64,000 nt of DNA from NCBI RefSeq assembly GCF_003385555.1, contig NZ_QOHR01000006.1, forward strand, positions 62,001 to 126,000, read 5' to 3'. The notes under the pieces are model-generated. The model ran no database searches. It saw only the letters and a list, made by a program, of their open reading frames with translations, and was not told where the DNA came from. Below, piece after piece: positions 8,716 to 18,599 of this stretch (positions are counted from its first letter, which is position 1; every line of letters starts with the position of its first letter). The DNA comes from Rhodosalinus sediminis. Lineage in GTDB: Bacteria > Pseudomonadota > Alphaproteobacteria > Rhodobacterales > Rhodobacteraceae. A program made the translations under genes and the position numbers.

Positions 8716-9836
8716 GGCGCCACCAGCGTCGCGGTGGCGAGCGCCGCGATCCCTTCCTCGCGGCCGGTGAAGCCCAGCCGCTCGCTCGTGGTGGCCTTGA
8801 CGCTGACGCGGTCCGGATCGGAGCCGGTCTCGCGGGCGATTTCGTCTCGCATTTCAGCGGCATGCGACCCGATCTTCGGGCGTTCGCAGACGAGCGTCAC
8901 GTCGAGGTTCGCGATGCGATAGCCCCGCTCGGCCGCGCGGCCCGCGGCGTGGCGCAGGAACACGCGGCTGTCGGCGCCCTTCCACTGCGGATCGGAGGGC
9001 GGGAAATGCCGCCCGATGTCGCCGTCCGCGAGCGCGCCGTAGATCGCGTCGGTCAGCGCGTGGAGCCCGACGTCGGCGTCCGAGTGCCCGCTCAGCCCGC
9101 GGTCGTGCGGGATGCGGACCCCGCAGAGCGTGACGTGGTCGCCCGGGCCGAAGGCGTGGACGTCGTAGCCGTTGCCTGTCCTTACGTCCATGCCGCCTCG
9201 CAAGTATTTCTCCGCACGCGCGAAATCCTCCGTGTGGGTGATCTTCAGATTGGCCTCGGCGCCCGGGACGATGGCGACCTCGAGGCCGGCGGCGCGCGCC
9301 ACCTCCACGTCGTCGGCGGCGTCGCCGGGGTGCGCGCGATGCGCCGCGCGGATCGCGTCGAGGGCGAAGCCCTGCGGTGTCTGCGCCCGGTAGAGCCCCT
9401 CGCGCGCGACGGCGCCTGTGACGCGGCCCTCCGCCCCGCGCCAGAGCGCGTCGGTCACCGGCAGCGCCGGCGCCGCGCCGTCGTGGCGGGTCAGCGCGTC
9501 GAGCACTGCGTCGATCACGGTGCCGGGCACGCAGGGCCGCGCGACGTCGTGGATGAGCACGTGACGCGCCCCGCTCTCCGCCAGCGCGGCGAGCCCCGCG
9601 CGCACCGAATCCGCCCGCGTCGCGCCGCCGGGGACCCAGCGCAGGCCCTCGGGGATGTGCGCGGCGTCGTCGGGATGGGCGACCAGAAGCACCTCGGCGA
9701 TGCCCGGATGCGCGGCGAAGGCCGCCACGGTCCAGTCCGCGACGCGCCGCCCGGCGAGCGGGCGCCACTGCTTCGGCAGCCCGCCCCCCGCGCGGCGGCC
9801 GCGTCCGGCGGCGACGATGAGAGCGGCTGCGTGCAT
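8712..9836 (-). CDS. ispDF: Bifunctional IspD/IspF of the MEP isoprenoid pathway
   Basis: A 374-residue fusion. Residues 1 to about 212 are the cytidylyltransferase IspD ([28 protein letters not shown]). Residues about 216-374 are the 2,4-cyclodiphosphate synthase IspF ([10 protein letters not shown] with the metal ligands; [31 protein letters not shown]). The enzymes catalyse steps three and five of the MEP pathway. Fusions like this are common in alphaproteobacteria. The ATG at 9836 starts directly with the nucleotide-binding loop. It heads the ispDF-pgpA-pncC operon, divergent from dusB. Confidence 0.96.
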   Translation of the reverse strand: MHAAALIVAAGRGRRAGGGLPKQWRPLAGRRVADWTVAAFAAHPGIAEVLLVAHPDDAAHIPEGLRWVPGGATRADSVRAGLAALAESGARHVLIHDVARPCVPGTVIDAVLDALTRHDGAAPALPVTDALWRGAEGRVTGAVAREGLYRAQTPQGFALDAIRAAHRAHPGDAADDVEVARAAGLEVAIVPGAEANLKITHTEDFARAEKYLRGGMDVRTGNGYDVHAFGPGDHVTLCGVRIPHDRGLSGHSDADVGLHALTDAIYGALADGDIGRHFPPSDPQWKGADSRVFLRHAAGRAAERGYRIANLDVTLVCERPKIGSHAAEMRDEIARETGSDPDRVSVKATTSERLGFTGREEGIAALATATLVAP

Positions 9837-9902
9837 CGCGGATCCCGTGTGGCTCGGCCCCTGTCTATCCCGACAGGGCGCGGAGGCAAGGCCCGGATGC
9901 GC

Positions 9903-10009
9903 TGCACAAGAATTAGGCGGAGGACACGCCCGCGCAGCCCGGACCCGGCGGATTACTTGCCGCGCGGCGCTGTATCGCCTAGGCCTGAGAGTATGCACAA
10001 GGATTAGGC
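9903..10009 (+). promoter_or_regulatory. Two near-identical 16-bp motifs upstream of dusB
   Basis: TGCACAAGAATTAGGC (9903-9918) and TGCACAAGGATTAGGC (9994-10009) differ at one base and lie 91 bases apart in the ispDF-dusB intergenic region. The second ends two bases before the dusB GTG. A separate 7-bp inverted repeat (CCCTGTC/GACAGGG) lies at 9859-9878. These could be operators for the dusB-ntrBC operon. The factor is unknown. Confidence 0.4.
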
Positions 10010-10011
10010 AG

Positions 10012-10998
10012 GTGATCTTGAACCTCGGCGACCGACGACTCGAGCCCCCCGTGCTCCTCGCCCCGATGGCGGGAATCACGGACCGGCCCTTCCGCGATCT
10101 CGTGGCCGGCTTCGGCGCCGGGCTCGTCGTCTCGGAAATGGTGGCGAGCCAGGAGCTCGTGCAGGCCAAGCCCGGCGTGCGCGAGCGCGCGGCGCTCGGC
10201 CTCGGGCGGGCGGACACCGCCGTGCAGCTCGCCGGGCGCGACCCGCGCTGGATGGCCGAGGCCGCCCGCATGGCGGAGGCCAACGGCGCGCCGATCCTCG
10301 ACGTCAACATGGGCTGCCCGGCCAAGAAGGTGGTCGGCGGGATGTCGGGCTCGGCGCTCATGCGCGAGCCGGACCATGCCCTGCGCCTGATCGAGGCGGT
10401 GGTGGGCGCCGTGTCGGTCCCGGTGACGCTCAAGACGCGCCTCGGCTGGGACGCGGACGCGCTTAACGCGCCCGAGATCGCCCGGCGGGCCGAGGCGGCG
10501 GGCATCGCCATGATCACCATCCACGGGCGCACGCGTTGCCAGTTCTACAAGGGCCGGGCCGACTGGCGTGCGATCCGCCGGGTGGTGGAGGCGGTGCGCA
10601 TCCCCGTCGTCGCCAACGGCGACATCGTGACGCCGGCCGACGCGCGCGCCGCCCTCGCGGCCTCGGGCGCGGCGGGGGTCATGATCGGGCGCGGCACGCA
10701 GGGCGCGCCCTGGCGCGTGGCCGAGATCGCCGCCGCGCTGACCGGCGGCACACCGCCCGAGGCGCCCCAAGGCGCCGCATTTTCAGACATGGTGGCAAGG
10801 CATTACGAGGCAGCGCTCACCTTTCACGGCAAGGAGATCGGCGCGCGCGTCGTGCGCAAGCACCTCGGCTGGTACATGGACCGCGCGGGCACGGCGCCGG
10901 AGCTGCGCCGCCGCGTGCTGACCGCCGCGCCGGAGGAGGTGCCGCGCCTGCTGCCCGAGGCGCTGGCGGCCGGACCCGGCGCGCAGGTGGCGGCATGA
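10012..10998 (+). CDS. dusB: tRNA-dihydrouridine synthase (DusB/NifR3)
   Basis: A 328-residue flavoenzyme that reduces uridines in the tRNA D-loop. Seen are [16 protein letters not shown], the catalytic-cysteine segment NMGCPAKKV, and the FMN-binding stretches [14 protein letters not shown] and VVANGDI. There is no ATG in the right place. GTG at 10012 gives [14 protein letters not shown], and TTG two codons later is an alternative. It is the first gene of the dusB-ntrB-ntrC operon, the same order as nifR3-ntrB-ntrC of Rhodobacter capsulatus, and overlaps ntrB. Confidence 0.93.
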   Translation: MILNLGDRRLEPPVLLAPMAGITDRPFRDLVAGFGAGLVVSEMVASQELVQAKPGVRERAALGLGRADTAVQLAGRDPRWMAEAARMAEANGAPILDVNMGCPAKKVVGGMSGSALMREPDHALRLIEAVVGAVSVPVTLKTRLGWDADALNAPEIARRAEAAGIAMITIHGRTRCQFYKGRADWRAIRRVVEAVRIPVVANGDIVTPADARAALAASGAAGVMIGRGTQGAPWRVAEIAAALTGGTPPEAPQGAAFSDMVARHYEAALTFHGKEIGARVVRKHLGWYMDRAGTAPELRRRVLTAAPEEVPRLLPEALAAGPGAQVAA

Positions 10999-12071
10999 TG
11001 GACGACGCCGCCATCTGGGGCGCGCTCCCGGTGCCGGGCCTCGTGCTCGACGCCGAGGACCGCATCGCCAGCGCGAACACCGCCGCCGAAAGCTTCTTCA
11101 ACGTCTCGGCGCGCTCTCTCGTCGGGCAGCCCGTCTGGGATCGCCTGATGGTCGACGCGCCGATGGAGGAGAGCTTCCGCCGCGCGCGGGCGCACGGCAC
11201 GCCGCTTTTCGTCAACGACGTGGACGTGGGCACGGGCGAGCGGGCGCCGGTGCAGTGCAACCTTCAGATCGGCCCGCTCGGCGGCGGGAGCGGTGCGATG
11301 ATCCTCGTGATCTCCCCGCGCGAGCTCGCCGGGCGCATGACCAAGAGCCAGTCGGTGAAGTCGGCGGCGCAATCGGCGATCGGCATGGCGCAGATGCTCG
11401 CGCACGAGATCAAGAACCCGCTCGCCGGCATCACCGGGGCGGCGCAACTCCTATCGATGAACCTCGGGGCGGAGGACCTTGAATTCACGGACCTTATCGT
11501 CGCCGAGACGCGGCGCATCCTGAAGCTTCTGGAGCAGGTGGAGGAGTTCGGCAACACCAAGCCGCCGGCGATGCAGCCGGTGAACCTGCACGACGTGCTC
11601 GACCGCGCGCGGCGCTCGGCGCTCCTCGGCGTGGCGGCGCACATGCGGATCGTGGAGGATTACGACCCCTCGCTGCCGCTCGCGCACGGCGATCCGGACC
11701 AGCTGTTGCAGGTGCTGCTGAACCTGATCAAGAACGCCGCGCAAGCCGCTGATGCGGAAGGCGGAACCATCCGCCTGCACACCTACTACGAGCACAGCTT
11801 CCAGCTGCGCCGCTCCGACGGCGACGGGCAGGCGTTGCCGCTCCAGGTGGAAGTGATCGACGACGGGCCGGGCCTGCCCGCCGGGCTCGAGGGCGACATC
11901 TTCGATCCCTTCGTCTCGGGCCGCGAGAACGGCACCGGGCTCGGCCTCGCGCTCGTCTCCAAGATCGTCTCGGACCACGGGGGCTGGATCTCGGTCTCCT
12001 CGACGCCGGGGCGCACCGTGTTCCGCATTTCGTTGCCCCGCGCCCCGCGCGCCTCAAGGGAGACTGACTGA
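10995..12071 (+). CDS. ntrB: Nitrogen-regulation sensor kinase NtrB (GlnL)
   Basis: A 358-residue cytoplasmic histidine kinase that phosphorylates or dephosphorylates NtrC according to nitrogen status relayed by PII. An N-terminal PAS domain (about 10-110) is followed by the H-box [19 protein letters not shown] with the phospho-accepting His137. The N-box is [11 protein letters not shown], and the G-boxes are VIDDGPGLP and [12 protein letters not shown]. It has no membrane segment. Its ATGATG start overlaps the dusB stop, and its TGA overlaps the ntrC ATG. Confidence 0.96.
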   Translation: MMDDAAIWGALPVPGLVLDAEDRIASANTAAESFFNVSARSLVGQPVWDRLMVDAPMEESFRRARAHGTPLFVNDVDVGTGERAPVQCNLQIGPLGGGSGAMILVISPRELAGRMTKSQSVKSAAQSAIGMAQMLAHEIKNPLAGITGAAQLLSMNLGAEDLEFTDLIVAETRRILKLLEQVEEFGNTKPPAMQPVNLHDVLDRARRSALLGVAAHMRIVEDYDPSLPLAHGDPDQLLQVLLNLIKNAAQAADAEGGTIRLHTYYEHSFQLRRSDGDGQALPLQVEVIDDGPGLPAGLEGDIFDPFVSGRENGTGLGLALVSKIVSDHGGWISVSSTPGRTVFRISLPRAPRASRETD

Positions 12072-13453
12072 TGGACGGTACCGTTCTCGTCGCCGACGAC
12101 GACCGCACGATCCGCACCGTGCTGACCCAGGCGCTGACGCGCGCGGGCTGCAAGGTGCACGCCACCTCGTCGCTCACGACGCTCATGCGCTGGGTGGTCG
12201 AGGGCAAGGGCGACGTGGTGATCTCGGACGTGATGATGCCCGACGGCAACGGCCTCGAGATGCTGCCCAAGATCGCCGAGGATCGCCCGGGCCTGCCGGT
12301 TATCGTCATCAGCGCGCAGAACACCATCATGACCGCCATTCAGGCCGCCGAAGCCGAGGCCTACGACTACCTGCCGAAGCCCTTCGACCTGCCGGACCTG
12401 ATGAAGCGCACCTCCAAGGCGCTCGAGACGCGGCGCCACGCTCCGGCGCCCGCGCCCGCCGAAGAACCTGCGCCGGGGGAGGACGGCGAGCTGCCGCTCG
12501 TCGGGCGCACGCCGGCGATGCAGGCGCTCTACCGGCTGGTGGCCAAGGTGATGAACGCCGACCTGCCGGTGCTGGTGACCGGCGAATCCGGCACCGGAAA
12601 GTCGCTCATCGCGCGGACAATCCACGATTTTTCCGACCGGCGCACACTGCCCTTCGTCACCGTCACGGGCGCCGACCTGCGCGAGCTGGAGGGCCCGCAG
12701 CGGGTGCTCGCGCGGGTGAAGGGCGGCACGCTCCTCATCGACGAGATCGGCGACATCGAGGACGAAGTGCAGGCCCGCCTCGTGCGGATGATCGACGCGC
12801 CGGGCGAGCATGCGCCGCGCTTCATGGCGACGAGCCAGGGCGATCTCGCCCGCGCGATGGAGGAGGGGCGCGTGCGCCGCGATCTCTACTACCGCCTGAC
12901 CGGCGCGACCCTGCACGTGCCCAGCCTGCGCGAGCGGGTGGAGGACATCGCGCTCCTGACCGAGCATTTCCTCGCCCGGGCCGAGCGCGACGGCCTCGCC
13001 CGGCGCCAGCTGTCGGAGGACGCGCAGGAGCTCTTCCGCACCTACAGCTGGCCCGGCAACGTCCGCCAGCTCGAGAACGCGGTGCGCCGGCTCGTGCTCA
13101 CCTCGCGCGCCGACGAGATCACGCGGAGCGAGGTGGAGCAGATCCTCGGCGACCAGCCCGAGACCGAGCCGGTGCTGCGCGGGCAGGCGGGCGGCGAGAA
13201 CGAGAAGCTCTCGGCCTCCGTCGCGCGCCACCTGCGGCGGTATTTCGACCTGCACGGCTCGGCCCTGCCGCCGCCCGGGCTCTACCCCCGCATCCTGCGC
13301 GAGGTGGAGGCGCCGCTCATCGAGATCACGCTCGAGGCGACGGGCGGCAATCAGGCGAAATGCGCCGATCTGCTCGGGATCAACCGCAATACCCTCCGCA
13401 AGAAGATCAACGACCTCGAGATTCAGGTGACACGCCGCCGCAAATTGATGTAA
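12071..13453 (+). CDS. ntrC: Nitrogen-regulation response regulator NtrC without the sigma54 (GAFTGA) loop
   Basis: A 460-residue regulator with a receiver domain (Asp53 in [13 protein letters not shown]), an AAA+ domain (Walker A GESGTGKS at 171-178, Walker [12 protein letters not shown] near 218-228) and a Fis-type helix-turn-helix near the end ([20 protein letters not shown]). The GAFTGA loop that contacts sigma54 is missing. The stretch between Walker A and B is about 16 residues shorter than in enterobacterial NtrC. R. capsulatus NtrC is known to have the same lack and to activate sigma70 polymerase. Expected targets are nitrogen-assimilation genes. Confidence 0.96.
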   Translation: MDGTVLVADDDRTIRTVLTQALTRAGCKVHATSSLTTLMRWVVEGKGDVVISDVMMPDGNGLEMLPKIAEDRPGLPVIVISAQNTIMTAIQAAEAEAYDYLPKPFDLPDLMKRTSKALETRRHAPAPAPAEEPAPGEDGELPLVGRTPAMQALYRLVAKVMNADLPVLVTGESGTGKSLIARTIHDFSDRRTLPFVTVTGADLRELEGPQRVLARVKGGTLLIDEIGDIEDEVQARLVRMIDAPGEHAPRFMATSQGDLARAMEEGRVRRDLYYRLTGATLHVPSLRERVEDIALLTEHFLARAERDGLARRQLSEDAQELFRTYSWPGNVRQLENAVRRLVLTSRADEITRSEVEQILGDQPETEPVLRGQAGGENEKLSASVARHLRRYFDLHGSALPPPGLYPRILREVEAPLIEITLEATGGNQAKCADLLGINRNTLRKKINDLEIQVTRRRKLM

Positions 13454-13479
13454 AAGGGCAACAGACCCGTGGCGATGCC

Positions 13480-13508
13480 GTGGCGTGCCGGGCGGCACGT
13501 CGCGCCAC
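13480..13508 (+). other. Stem-loop in the ntrC-ntrY gap
   Basis: The 111-base gap between ntrC and ntrY contains an interrupted hairpin: outer arms GTGGC/GCCAC and inner arms CGTGCC/GGCACG around a GGGC loop. There is no U-tract. It may protect the ntrC mRNA end or lower read-through into ntrY. This is inferred only from the pairing. Confidence 0.35.
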
Positions 13509-13564
13509 GCCACCAGATTTAGCGGTGGCGCGCGACGCGCGCCCGACAGGGGCGGGGGCAGTTC

Positions 13565-15832
13565 GTGGCGTTGCGGGCACAGCGTCTATCGTGGAACGGG
13601 CTGAGCCGGCTCAGCCGGCAGCGGCGGGTGCAGAACGCCGCGACGCTGGGGCTCGTGCTGCTCGGACCGGTGCTGGCGCTGGCGACCTTCCTCGTGCTCG
13701 GGCCGCTCGATCAGGGCGCCGGGGCGTGGTCGCTGCGCCTCGTGCTGCTGGCCGATCTGGTCTATGTGCTCGCGGTCGCGGCGCTCGTCTTTCAGCGGGT
13801 GGCGCGGATGGTCGCCGCGCGGCGCGCGCATTCCGCGGGCTCGCGGCTGCACCTGCGCCTCACCTTCGTCTTCGCGATCATGGCGCTCCTGCCGACGATC
13901 ACGGTGGCGGTCTTCGCGGGGCTCACCGTCAACATCGGGCTCGAGGGCTGGTTCTCGGACCGGGTGCGCAGCGTCCTCGGCTCCAGCCTCGCCGCGGCGG
14001 AGGCCTACGAGGAGGAGCACCGCGAGGATCTCGCCACCGATGCGCGGGCGCTCGCCGATTTCCTCGACGCGGCGGCGGAGGCGCGCGTCCTGATGAGCGA
14101 CGGGGGCCTGCGGGTCCTGCTCGGGCAGGCGCAGGGGCAGATCCAGCGCGGCCTGCGCGAGGCCTTCGTGATCGACGGCGCGGGCGAGATCCGGGCGCGC
14201 GGCGAGCGCTCCTATCTCTTCGACTTCGAGGACCCGCCCGAGGGCGCCTTCGCCGAGGCGCGCGAGGCCGGCGTGGCGATCGTCGAGGACTGGGACAACA
14301 ACGAGTTCCGCGCGCTCGTGCCCCTCGACGCCTTCGCCGACCGCTGGCTCTACGTCAGCCGCGAGGTGGACGGGGAGCTCCTGAGCCTTCTCGACGAGAC
14401 GCAGGAGACCGTGCGCCTCTACCAGCAGCTCGAGAACGAGCGGGGGCGCGTTCTGTTCGAGTTCGGGCTGCTCTACCTCGGCTTCGCGGTGATCCTGATC
14501 CTCGCCGCCGTCTGGCTCGGCCTCTGGTTCGCCGAGCGCCTCTCGCGCCCCGTCGGGCGGCTGACGGCGGCGGCGCAGCGGGTGGGCACCGGCGATCTCG
14601 ACGTGCAGGTGCGCGAGGAGGAGGGCGACGACGAAATCTCGATGCTCGGGCGCTATTTCAACCAGATGACGCGCCAGCTTCACGCGCAGCGCGAGACGCT
14701 GCTGGAGAACACCCGCCAGATCGAGGACCGGCGGCGCCTGTTCGATTCGGTGCTGTCGTCGGTCACCTCGGGCGTCGTCGGGCTCGACAGTTCGGGCCGG
14801 GTGACCTTCGTCAACCGCTCGGCCGAGAAGCTCCTCGGCTGGGAGGAAAGCCGGCGCGCGCTGCCCATCGGCCTCGCCGTGCCGGAGTTCGGCCCCGTCT
14901 TCGAGCGCGTGCGCTCGGGCCGCGCCGAGGTCGCGCAGGACGAGGTGAAGGTCAGCCGCGACGGCCGGATGGAGAACCTCCTCGTCCGCATCGCGCCGCG
15001 CCGGCGCGAGGACGGCGGGCTCGAGGGCTACGTGGTCGCCTTCGACGACGTCACCGACCTCGTCGCCGCGCAGCGCATGGCCGCCTGGGGCGACGTGGCG
15101 CGGCGCATCGCGCACGAGATCAAGAACCCGCTGACGCCCATCCAGCTCTCGGCCGAGCGCATCCGGCGCAAGTTCGGCCGCAAGCTCGGGGAGGCGGAGG
15201 CCGAGGAGCTCGGTGGCATGACCGAGCGCATCGTGCGCCAGACCGACGACCTGCGCCGCATCGTGGACGAGTTCTCGCGCTTCGCGCGGATGCCCGAGCC
15301 CGACCGCCGGCGCGAGGATCTCGCGCAGCTCCTGCGCGACGCGGTCGAGATGCAGGAAGCCGGGCAGCCGGAGGTGCGCTTCGAGACGGCGATCCCGGCG
15401 GGGCCGGTCACGGCCGATCTCGACGCCACGATGATCGGGCAGGCGCTGACCAACCTCCTGAAGAACGCGGGCGAGGCGATCGAGAGCCTGCGCGCGGCGG
15501 GCGCGCCGGAGGACCACGCGGCGGTGATCCGCGTCGAGATGAAGGCCGCCCCGCGGGAGGCCGTGATCCGCATCGCCGACAGCGGCATCGGCCTGCCCGA
15601 GGACCGCGCGCGCCTCTTCGAACCTTACGTCACCACGCGGGAGAAGGGCACGGGCCTCGGCCTCTCCATCGTCAAGAAGATCATCGAGGATCACGGCGGC
15701 GCGCTGACGCTCGAGGACGCGCCCGTCTTCGAAGGACAGAGCCGCGCCGGCGCGATGGCGACGATCCGCCTGCCGCTGCCGGCGCGCGCGGAACAAGACA
15801 TTGAACCGGAAGAGATAAGGGGGGACGCATGA
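13565..15832 (+). CDS. ntrY: Membrane sensor histidine kinase NtrY
   Basis: A 755-residue kinase. Three or four transmembrane segments in the first 320 residues enclose a large extracytoplasmic region (about 130-300). Then come HAMP (about 325-375, WFAERLSRPVGRL), PAS (about 395-500) and the kinase core. The H-box is [19 protein letters not shown], and the ATP-binding boxes are NLLKNAGEAI, IADSGIGLP and GTGLGLSIVKKI. It phosphorylates NtrX. The family links nitrogen metabolism to redox and envelope signals. The GTG start at 13565 follows a G-rich ribosome site. The end overlaps ntrX by four bases. Confidence 0.95.
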   Translation: MALRAQRLSWNGLSRLSRQRRVQNAATLGLVLLGPVLALATFLVLGPLDQGAGAWSLRLVLLADLVYVLAVAALVFQRVARMVAARRAHSAGSRLHLRLTFVFAIMALLPTITVAVFAGLTVNIGLEGWFSDRVRSVLGSSLAAAEAYEEEHREDLATDARALADFLDAAAEARVLMSDGGLRVLLGQAQGQIQRGLREAFVIDGAGEIRARGERSYLFDFEDPPEGAFAEAREAGVAIVEDWDNNEFRALVPLDAFADRWLYVSREVDGELLSLLDETQETVRLYQQLENERGRVLFEFGLLYLGFAVILILAAVWLGLWFAERLSRPVGRLTAAAQRVGTGDLDVQVREEEGDDEISMLGRYFNQMTRQLHAQRETLLENTRQIEDRRRLFDSVLSSVTSGVVGLDSSGRVTFVNRSAEKLLGWEESRRALPIGLAVPEFGPVFERVRSGRAEVAQDEVKVSRDGRMENLLVRIAPRRREDGGLEGYVVAFDDVTDLVAAQRMAAWGDVARRIAHEIKNPLTPIQLSAERIRRKFGRKLGEAEAEELGGMTERIVRQTDDLRRIVDEFSRFARMPEPDRRREDLAQLLRDAVEMQEAGQPEVRFETAIPAGPVTADLDATMIGQALTNLLKNAGEAIESLRAAGAPEDHAAVIRVEMKAAPREAVIRIADSGIGLPEDRARLFEPYVTTREKGTGLGLSIVKKIIEDHGGALTLEDAPVFEGQSRAGAMATIRLPLPARAEQDIEPEEIRGDA

Positions 15833-17253
15833 GCGACATTCTGATCGTCGACGACGAGCGCGACATCCGCGAACTGATCGGGGACATCCTCGAGGACGAG
15901 GGCTTTTCCGTCCGCCTCGCCGCCAACTCGGAAGAGACCATGGCGGCGATCAACGCCGAGCCGCCGGGGCTTTTGATCCTCGACATCTGGCTCAAGGACA
16001 GCCGGATGGACGGCATCGACATCCTCAAGACGGTCAAGCGCGACAACCCGGACGTGCCGGTGGTCATCATCTCGGGCCACGGCAACATCGAGATCGCCGT
16101 CGCGGCAATCAAGCAGGGCGCCTACGACTTCATCGAGAAGCCCTTCAACATCGACCAGCTTCTCGTGGTGATCCGCCGCGCGATGGAGACCTCGCGGCTC
16201 CGGCGCGAGAACCAGGCGCTGAAGCGCCGCGAGACGCGCGCGGCGCGCATGATCGGCGAGAGCGCGGCCTTCCGCACGCTCATGGGCCAGCTCGACAAGG
16301 TGACGAAATCCAACGGCCGGGTGATGCTCACCGGCCCCGCGGGCTGCGGCAAGGAGGTCGCCGCGCGCTACATCCACGCCCGCTCGGCCCGCGCGCAGGC
16401 GCCCTTCGTCACGGTGAACTGCGCCGCCATCGCGCCCGAGCGCATGGAGGAGGTGCTCTTCGGCCGTGAGACGCCCGAGCGCGGCGTGGAGCCCGGCCTG
16501 CTGGAGGAGGCGCACGGCGGCGTCGTCTATTTCGACGAGGTGGCCGACATGCCCCCCGGCACGCAATCCAAGATCCTGCGCGTGCTCGTCGACCAGACCT
16601 TCCAGCGGCTCGGCGGCGCGGACAAGGTGCGCGTCGACCTGCGGGTGATCTCCTCGACCAACCGCGACCTCGAGGCCGAGATCGCCGCGGGCCGCTTCCG
16701 CGAGGAGCTCTTCCACCGGCTGAACGTCGTGCCGATCGCGGTGCCCTCGCTCGAGGAGCGGCGCGACGACATCCCGCTGCTCGCGCAGCATTTCATCGAG
16801 GAGGCCAACGCGACGCAGGGCCTGCCCCTGCGCGAGCTCTCGGGCGAGGCGCTGGCGCTCATGCAGACGATGCTCTGGCCCGGCAACGTGCGCCAGCTGC
16901 GCAACCTCGTCGAGCGGGTGCTGATCCTCGGCGACGGGAGCGGCCCGATCGAGGCGCGCGAGTTGCCGCAGGAGCCGCAGCCGCGCGACGGCGAGGGGCG
17001 CGTGGTGCTCTCGGGCGAGGTGGCGACCCTGCCGCTGCGCGAGGCGCGCGAGGCCTTCGAGCGGGAGTATCTACTGACGCAGATCAACCGCTTCGGCGGC
17101 AACATCTCGCGCACGGCGAATTTCGTCGGAATGGAGCGCAGCGCGCTCCACCGCAAGCTCAAGTCGCTCGGCGTGGTCACCGCGCGCAGCGGGCGCCCGG
17201 CCGGGGCCGACGAGGAGGACGACGACGCCCCCGCGGTCAGCCAGGCGGGCTGA
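15829..17253 (+). CDS. ntrX: Response regulator NtrX
   Basis: A 474-residue partner of NtrY. It has a receiver domain (Asp52 in LLILDIWLKDSRMDGID), an AAA+ domain (Walker A GPAGCGKE at 169-176, GVVYFDEVADMP as Walker B) and a C-terminal Fis-type helix-turn-helix (NISRTANFVGMERSALHRKL). Where sigma54 activators carry GAFTGA this protein reads LFGRETPERGVEPGLLEEA, so sigma54 activation is not expected. The acidic tail DEEDDDAP is not conserved in general. It is translationally coupled to ntrY. Confidence 0.95.
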   Translation: MSDILIVDDERDIRELIGDILEDEGFSVRLAANSEETMAAINAEPPGLLILDIWLKDSRMDGIDILKTVKRDNPDVPVVIISGHGNIEIAVAAIKQGAYDFIEKPFNIDQLLVVIRRAMETSRLRRENQALKRRETRAARMIGESAAFRTLMGQLDKVTKSNGRVMLTGPAGCGKEVAARYIHARSARAQAPFVTVNCAAIAPERMEEVLFGRETPERGVEPGLLEEAHGGVVYFDEVADMPPGTQSKILRVLVDQTFQRLGGADKVRVDLRVISSTNRDLEAEIAAGRFREELFHRLNVVPIAVPSLEERRDDIPLLAQHFIEEANATQGLPLRELSGEALALMQTMLWPGNVRQLRNLVERVLILGDGSGPIEARELPQEPQPRDGEGRVVLSGEVATLPLREAREAFEREYLLTQINRFGGNISRTANFVGMERSALHRKLKSLGVVTARSGRPAGADEEDDDAPAVSQAG

Positions 17254-17543
17254 GCACGGGCCTCCCCCGAGCCGCCGGAGGGGGGCGGGCAGGGCGAGGT
17301 CGCGCCTGAGGCAGCCAGAGCGCCTCGCTCACTGCGCCCGCACTAAGGCCATCGGCCCGCCCGCGCGCTTGGGTAGCTTGGCGCAACGGCACACGGCGCG
17401 CGGAGCGGATGGCGTGGACACCCCTTGTCGCCCAGTGGATGACCCCCGGCCCTTGGCCCGGCAAGACATCCGCCACGCGCGGCCCCGGGGCGCGTGGCGC
17501 GCACGCCGCCTGCGGCCGCGCGTCGCGCCGGGGCGACGCCGGG
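17254..17543. other. Intergenic region ntrX to SLAC1 gene
   Basis: The first part contains a G/C-rich imperfect hairpin (CCTCCCCC against GGAGGGGG with one mismatch, about 17264-17286) that could end ntrX transcription, but it has no U-run. The rest is GC-rich without a convincing reading frame, tRNA or repeat. The FNR-like box that follows is the only strong signal. Confidence 0.4.
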
Positions 17544-17557
17544 TTGATTTGGCTCAA
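17544..17557 (+). promoter_or_regulatory. FNR/FnrL-type box
   Basis: TTGATTTGGCTCAA matches the FNR consensus TTGAT-N4-ATCAA at nine of ten defined positions. It lies 54 bases before the SLAC1-family start codon in an otherwise GC-rich region, where such a site is unlikely by chance. It suggests oxygen-responsive control of that gene by FnrL or a Dnr/CRP-family relative. Confidence 0.6.
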
Positions 17558-17611
17558 TGCAGCGGCGCAGCTTCCGGGCGACGCACGGCAGCAACGAGAG
17601 GAGCGCGACGC

Positions 17612-18589
17612 ATGCAGGACGCCACGGCAGAGCCCGGGACGCACGACCGGCTGGAGAACTTCCCGATCAGCTTCTTCGCGATGGTGATGGGGCTGATGGG
17701 CCTCAGCCTCGCGCTGCACGCGGGGAGCGTGCCGTGGCCCGCGCTCGCGCGCGCCTCGGAGGCGGTGCTCTGGATCGCGGTGGCGGCCTTCGCGGGGATC
17801 GCGGTCCTCTATCTCACGAAGTGGCTGCGCCATGCCGACGCCGTCTCCTGGGAGTGGCATCATCCCGTGCGCCTCGCCTTCTTCCCGGCGATCTCGATCT
17901 CGCTCCTGCTGATCGCGACGGGGCTTCTGGCGACCTATCCGGGGGCGGCGCGCGCGGTCTGGTGGGCGGGCGCCGCGGGTCAGGCGGTGCTGACGCTCGC
18001 CGTGGTCTCGGGCTGGATCGGGCACCGGAGCTTTCAGGTGGGCCACCTGACGCCGGCGTGGTTCATCCCGGCCGTGGGCAACGTGATCGTGCCGGTGGCG
18101 GGCGTGCCGCTGGGTTACGTCGAGATTTCCTGGCTCTTCTTCTCGGCCGGGCTCGTCTTCTGGATCGTGCTGCTGACGCTCGTCTTCAACCGGCTCGTCT
18201 TTCACGACCCGGTCCCGGCGCGGCTCTTCCCGACGCTGGTGATACTGATCGCGCCGCCGGCGGTCGCCTACCTCGCCTGGGTGCAGCTGACGGGCGGGGT
18301 GGACCCCTTCGCGCGCATCCTGCTCAACGCGGCCTATGTCTTCGCCGCGCTGGTCGCCGTGCAGGTGCCGAAGCTCGCCCGGCTGCCCTTCGCGCTGAGC
18401 TTCTGGGCGCTCTCCTTCCCGATCGCGGCGCTCTCCATCGCCTCCTTCCGGCACGGCGCGCTGGCGGACTCGCCCGCGCACGTCTGGATCGGGACCGGCG
18501 CGCTCGCGCTCCTCGGCGCGGTGGTCGTGGGGCTTCTCTGGCGCACCGGGCAGGCCGTCGCGCGGCGGGAGATCTGCAAGCCGGAGTAG
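17612..18589 (+). CDS. TDT/SLAC1-family transporter or anion channel
   Basis: A 325-residue integral membrane protein with about ten hydrophobic segments. The opening RLENFPISFFAMVMGLMGL and the segment WFIPAVGNVIVPVAG are typical of the TehA/Mae1/SLAC1 family, which moves anions such as chloride, sulfite, C4-dicarboxylates or tellurite-related species. The start follows GAGAGGAG. It is monocistronic, downstream of the FNR-like box, so it may be used under low oxygen. The substrate cannot be told. Confidence 0.9.
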   Translation: MQDATAEPGTHDRLENFPISFFAMVMGLMGLSLALHAGSVPWPALARASEAVLWIAVAAFAGIAVLYLTKWLRHADAVSWEWHHPVRLAFFPAISISLLLIATGLLATYPGAARAVWWAGAAGQAVLTLAVVSGWIGHRSFQVGHLTPAWFIPAVGNVIVPVAGVPLGYVEISWLFFSAGLVFWIVLLTLVFNRLVFHDPVPARLFPTLVILIAPPAVAYLAWVQLTGGVDPFARILLNAAYVFAALVAVQVPKLARLPFALSFWALSFPIAALSIASFRHGALADSPAHVWIGTGALALLGAVVVGLLWRTGQAVARREICKPE

Positions 18590-18599
18590 GCGCGGATGG

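Noticed and set aside
17260-17290. Rho-independent terminator after ntrX
   Set aside because: The C/G-run hairpin has a mismatch and no U-tract, so I noted it only as a weak possibility.
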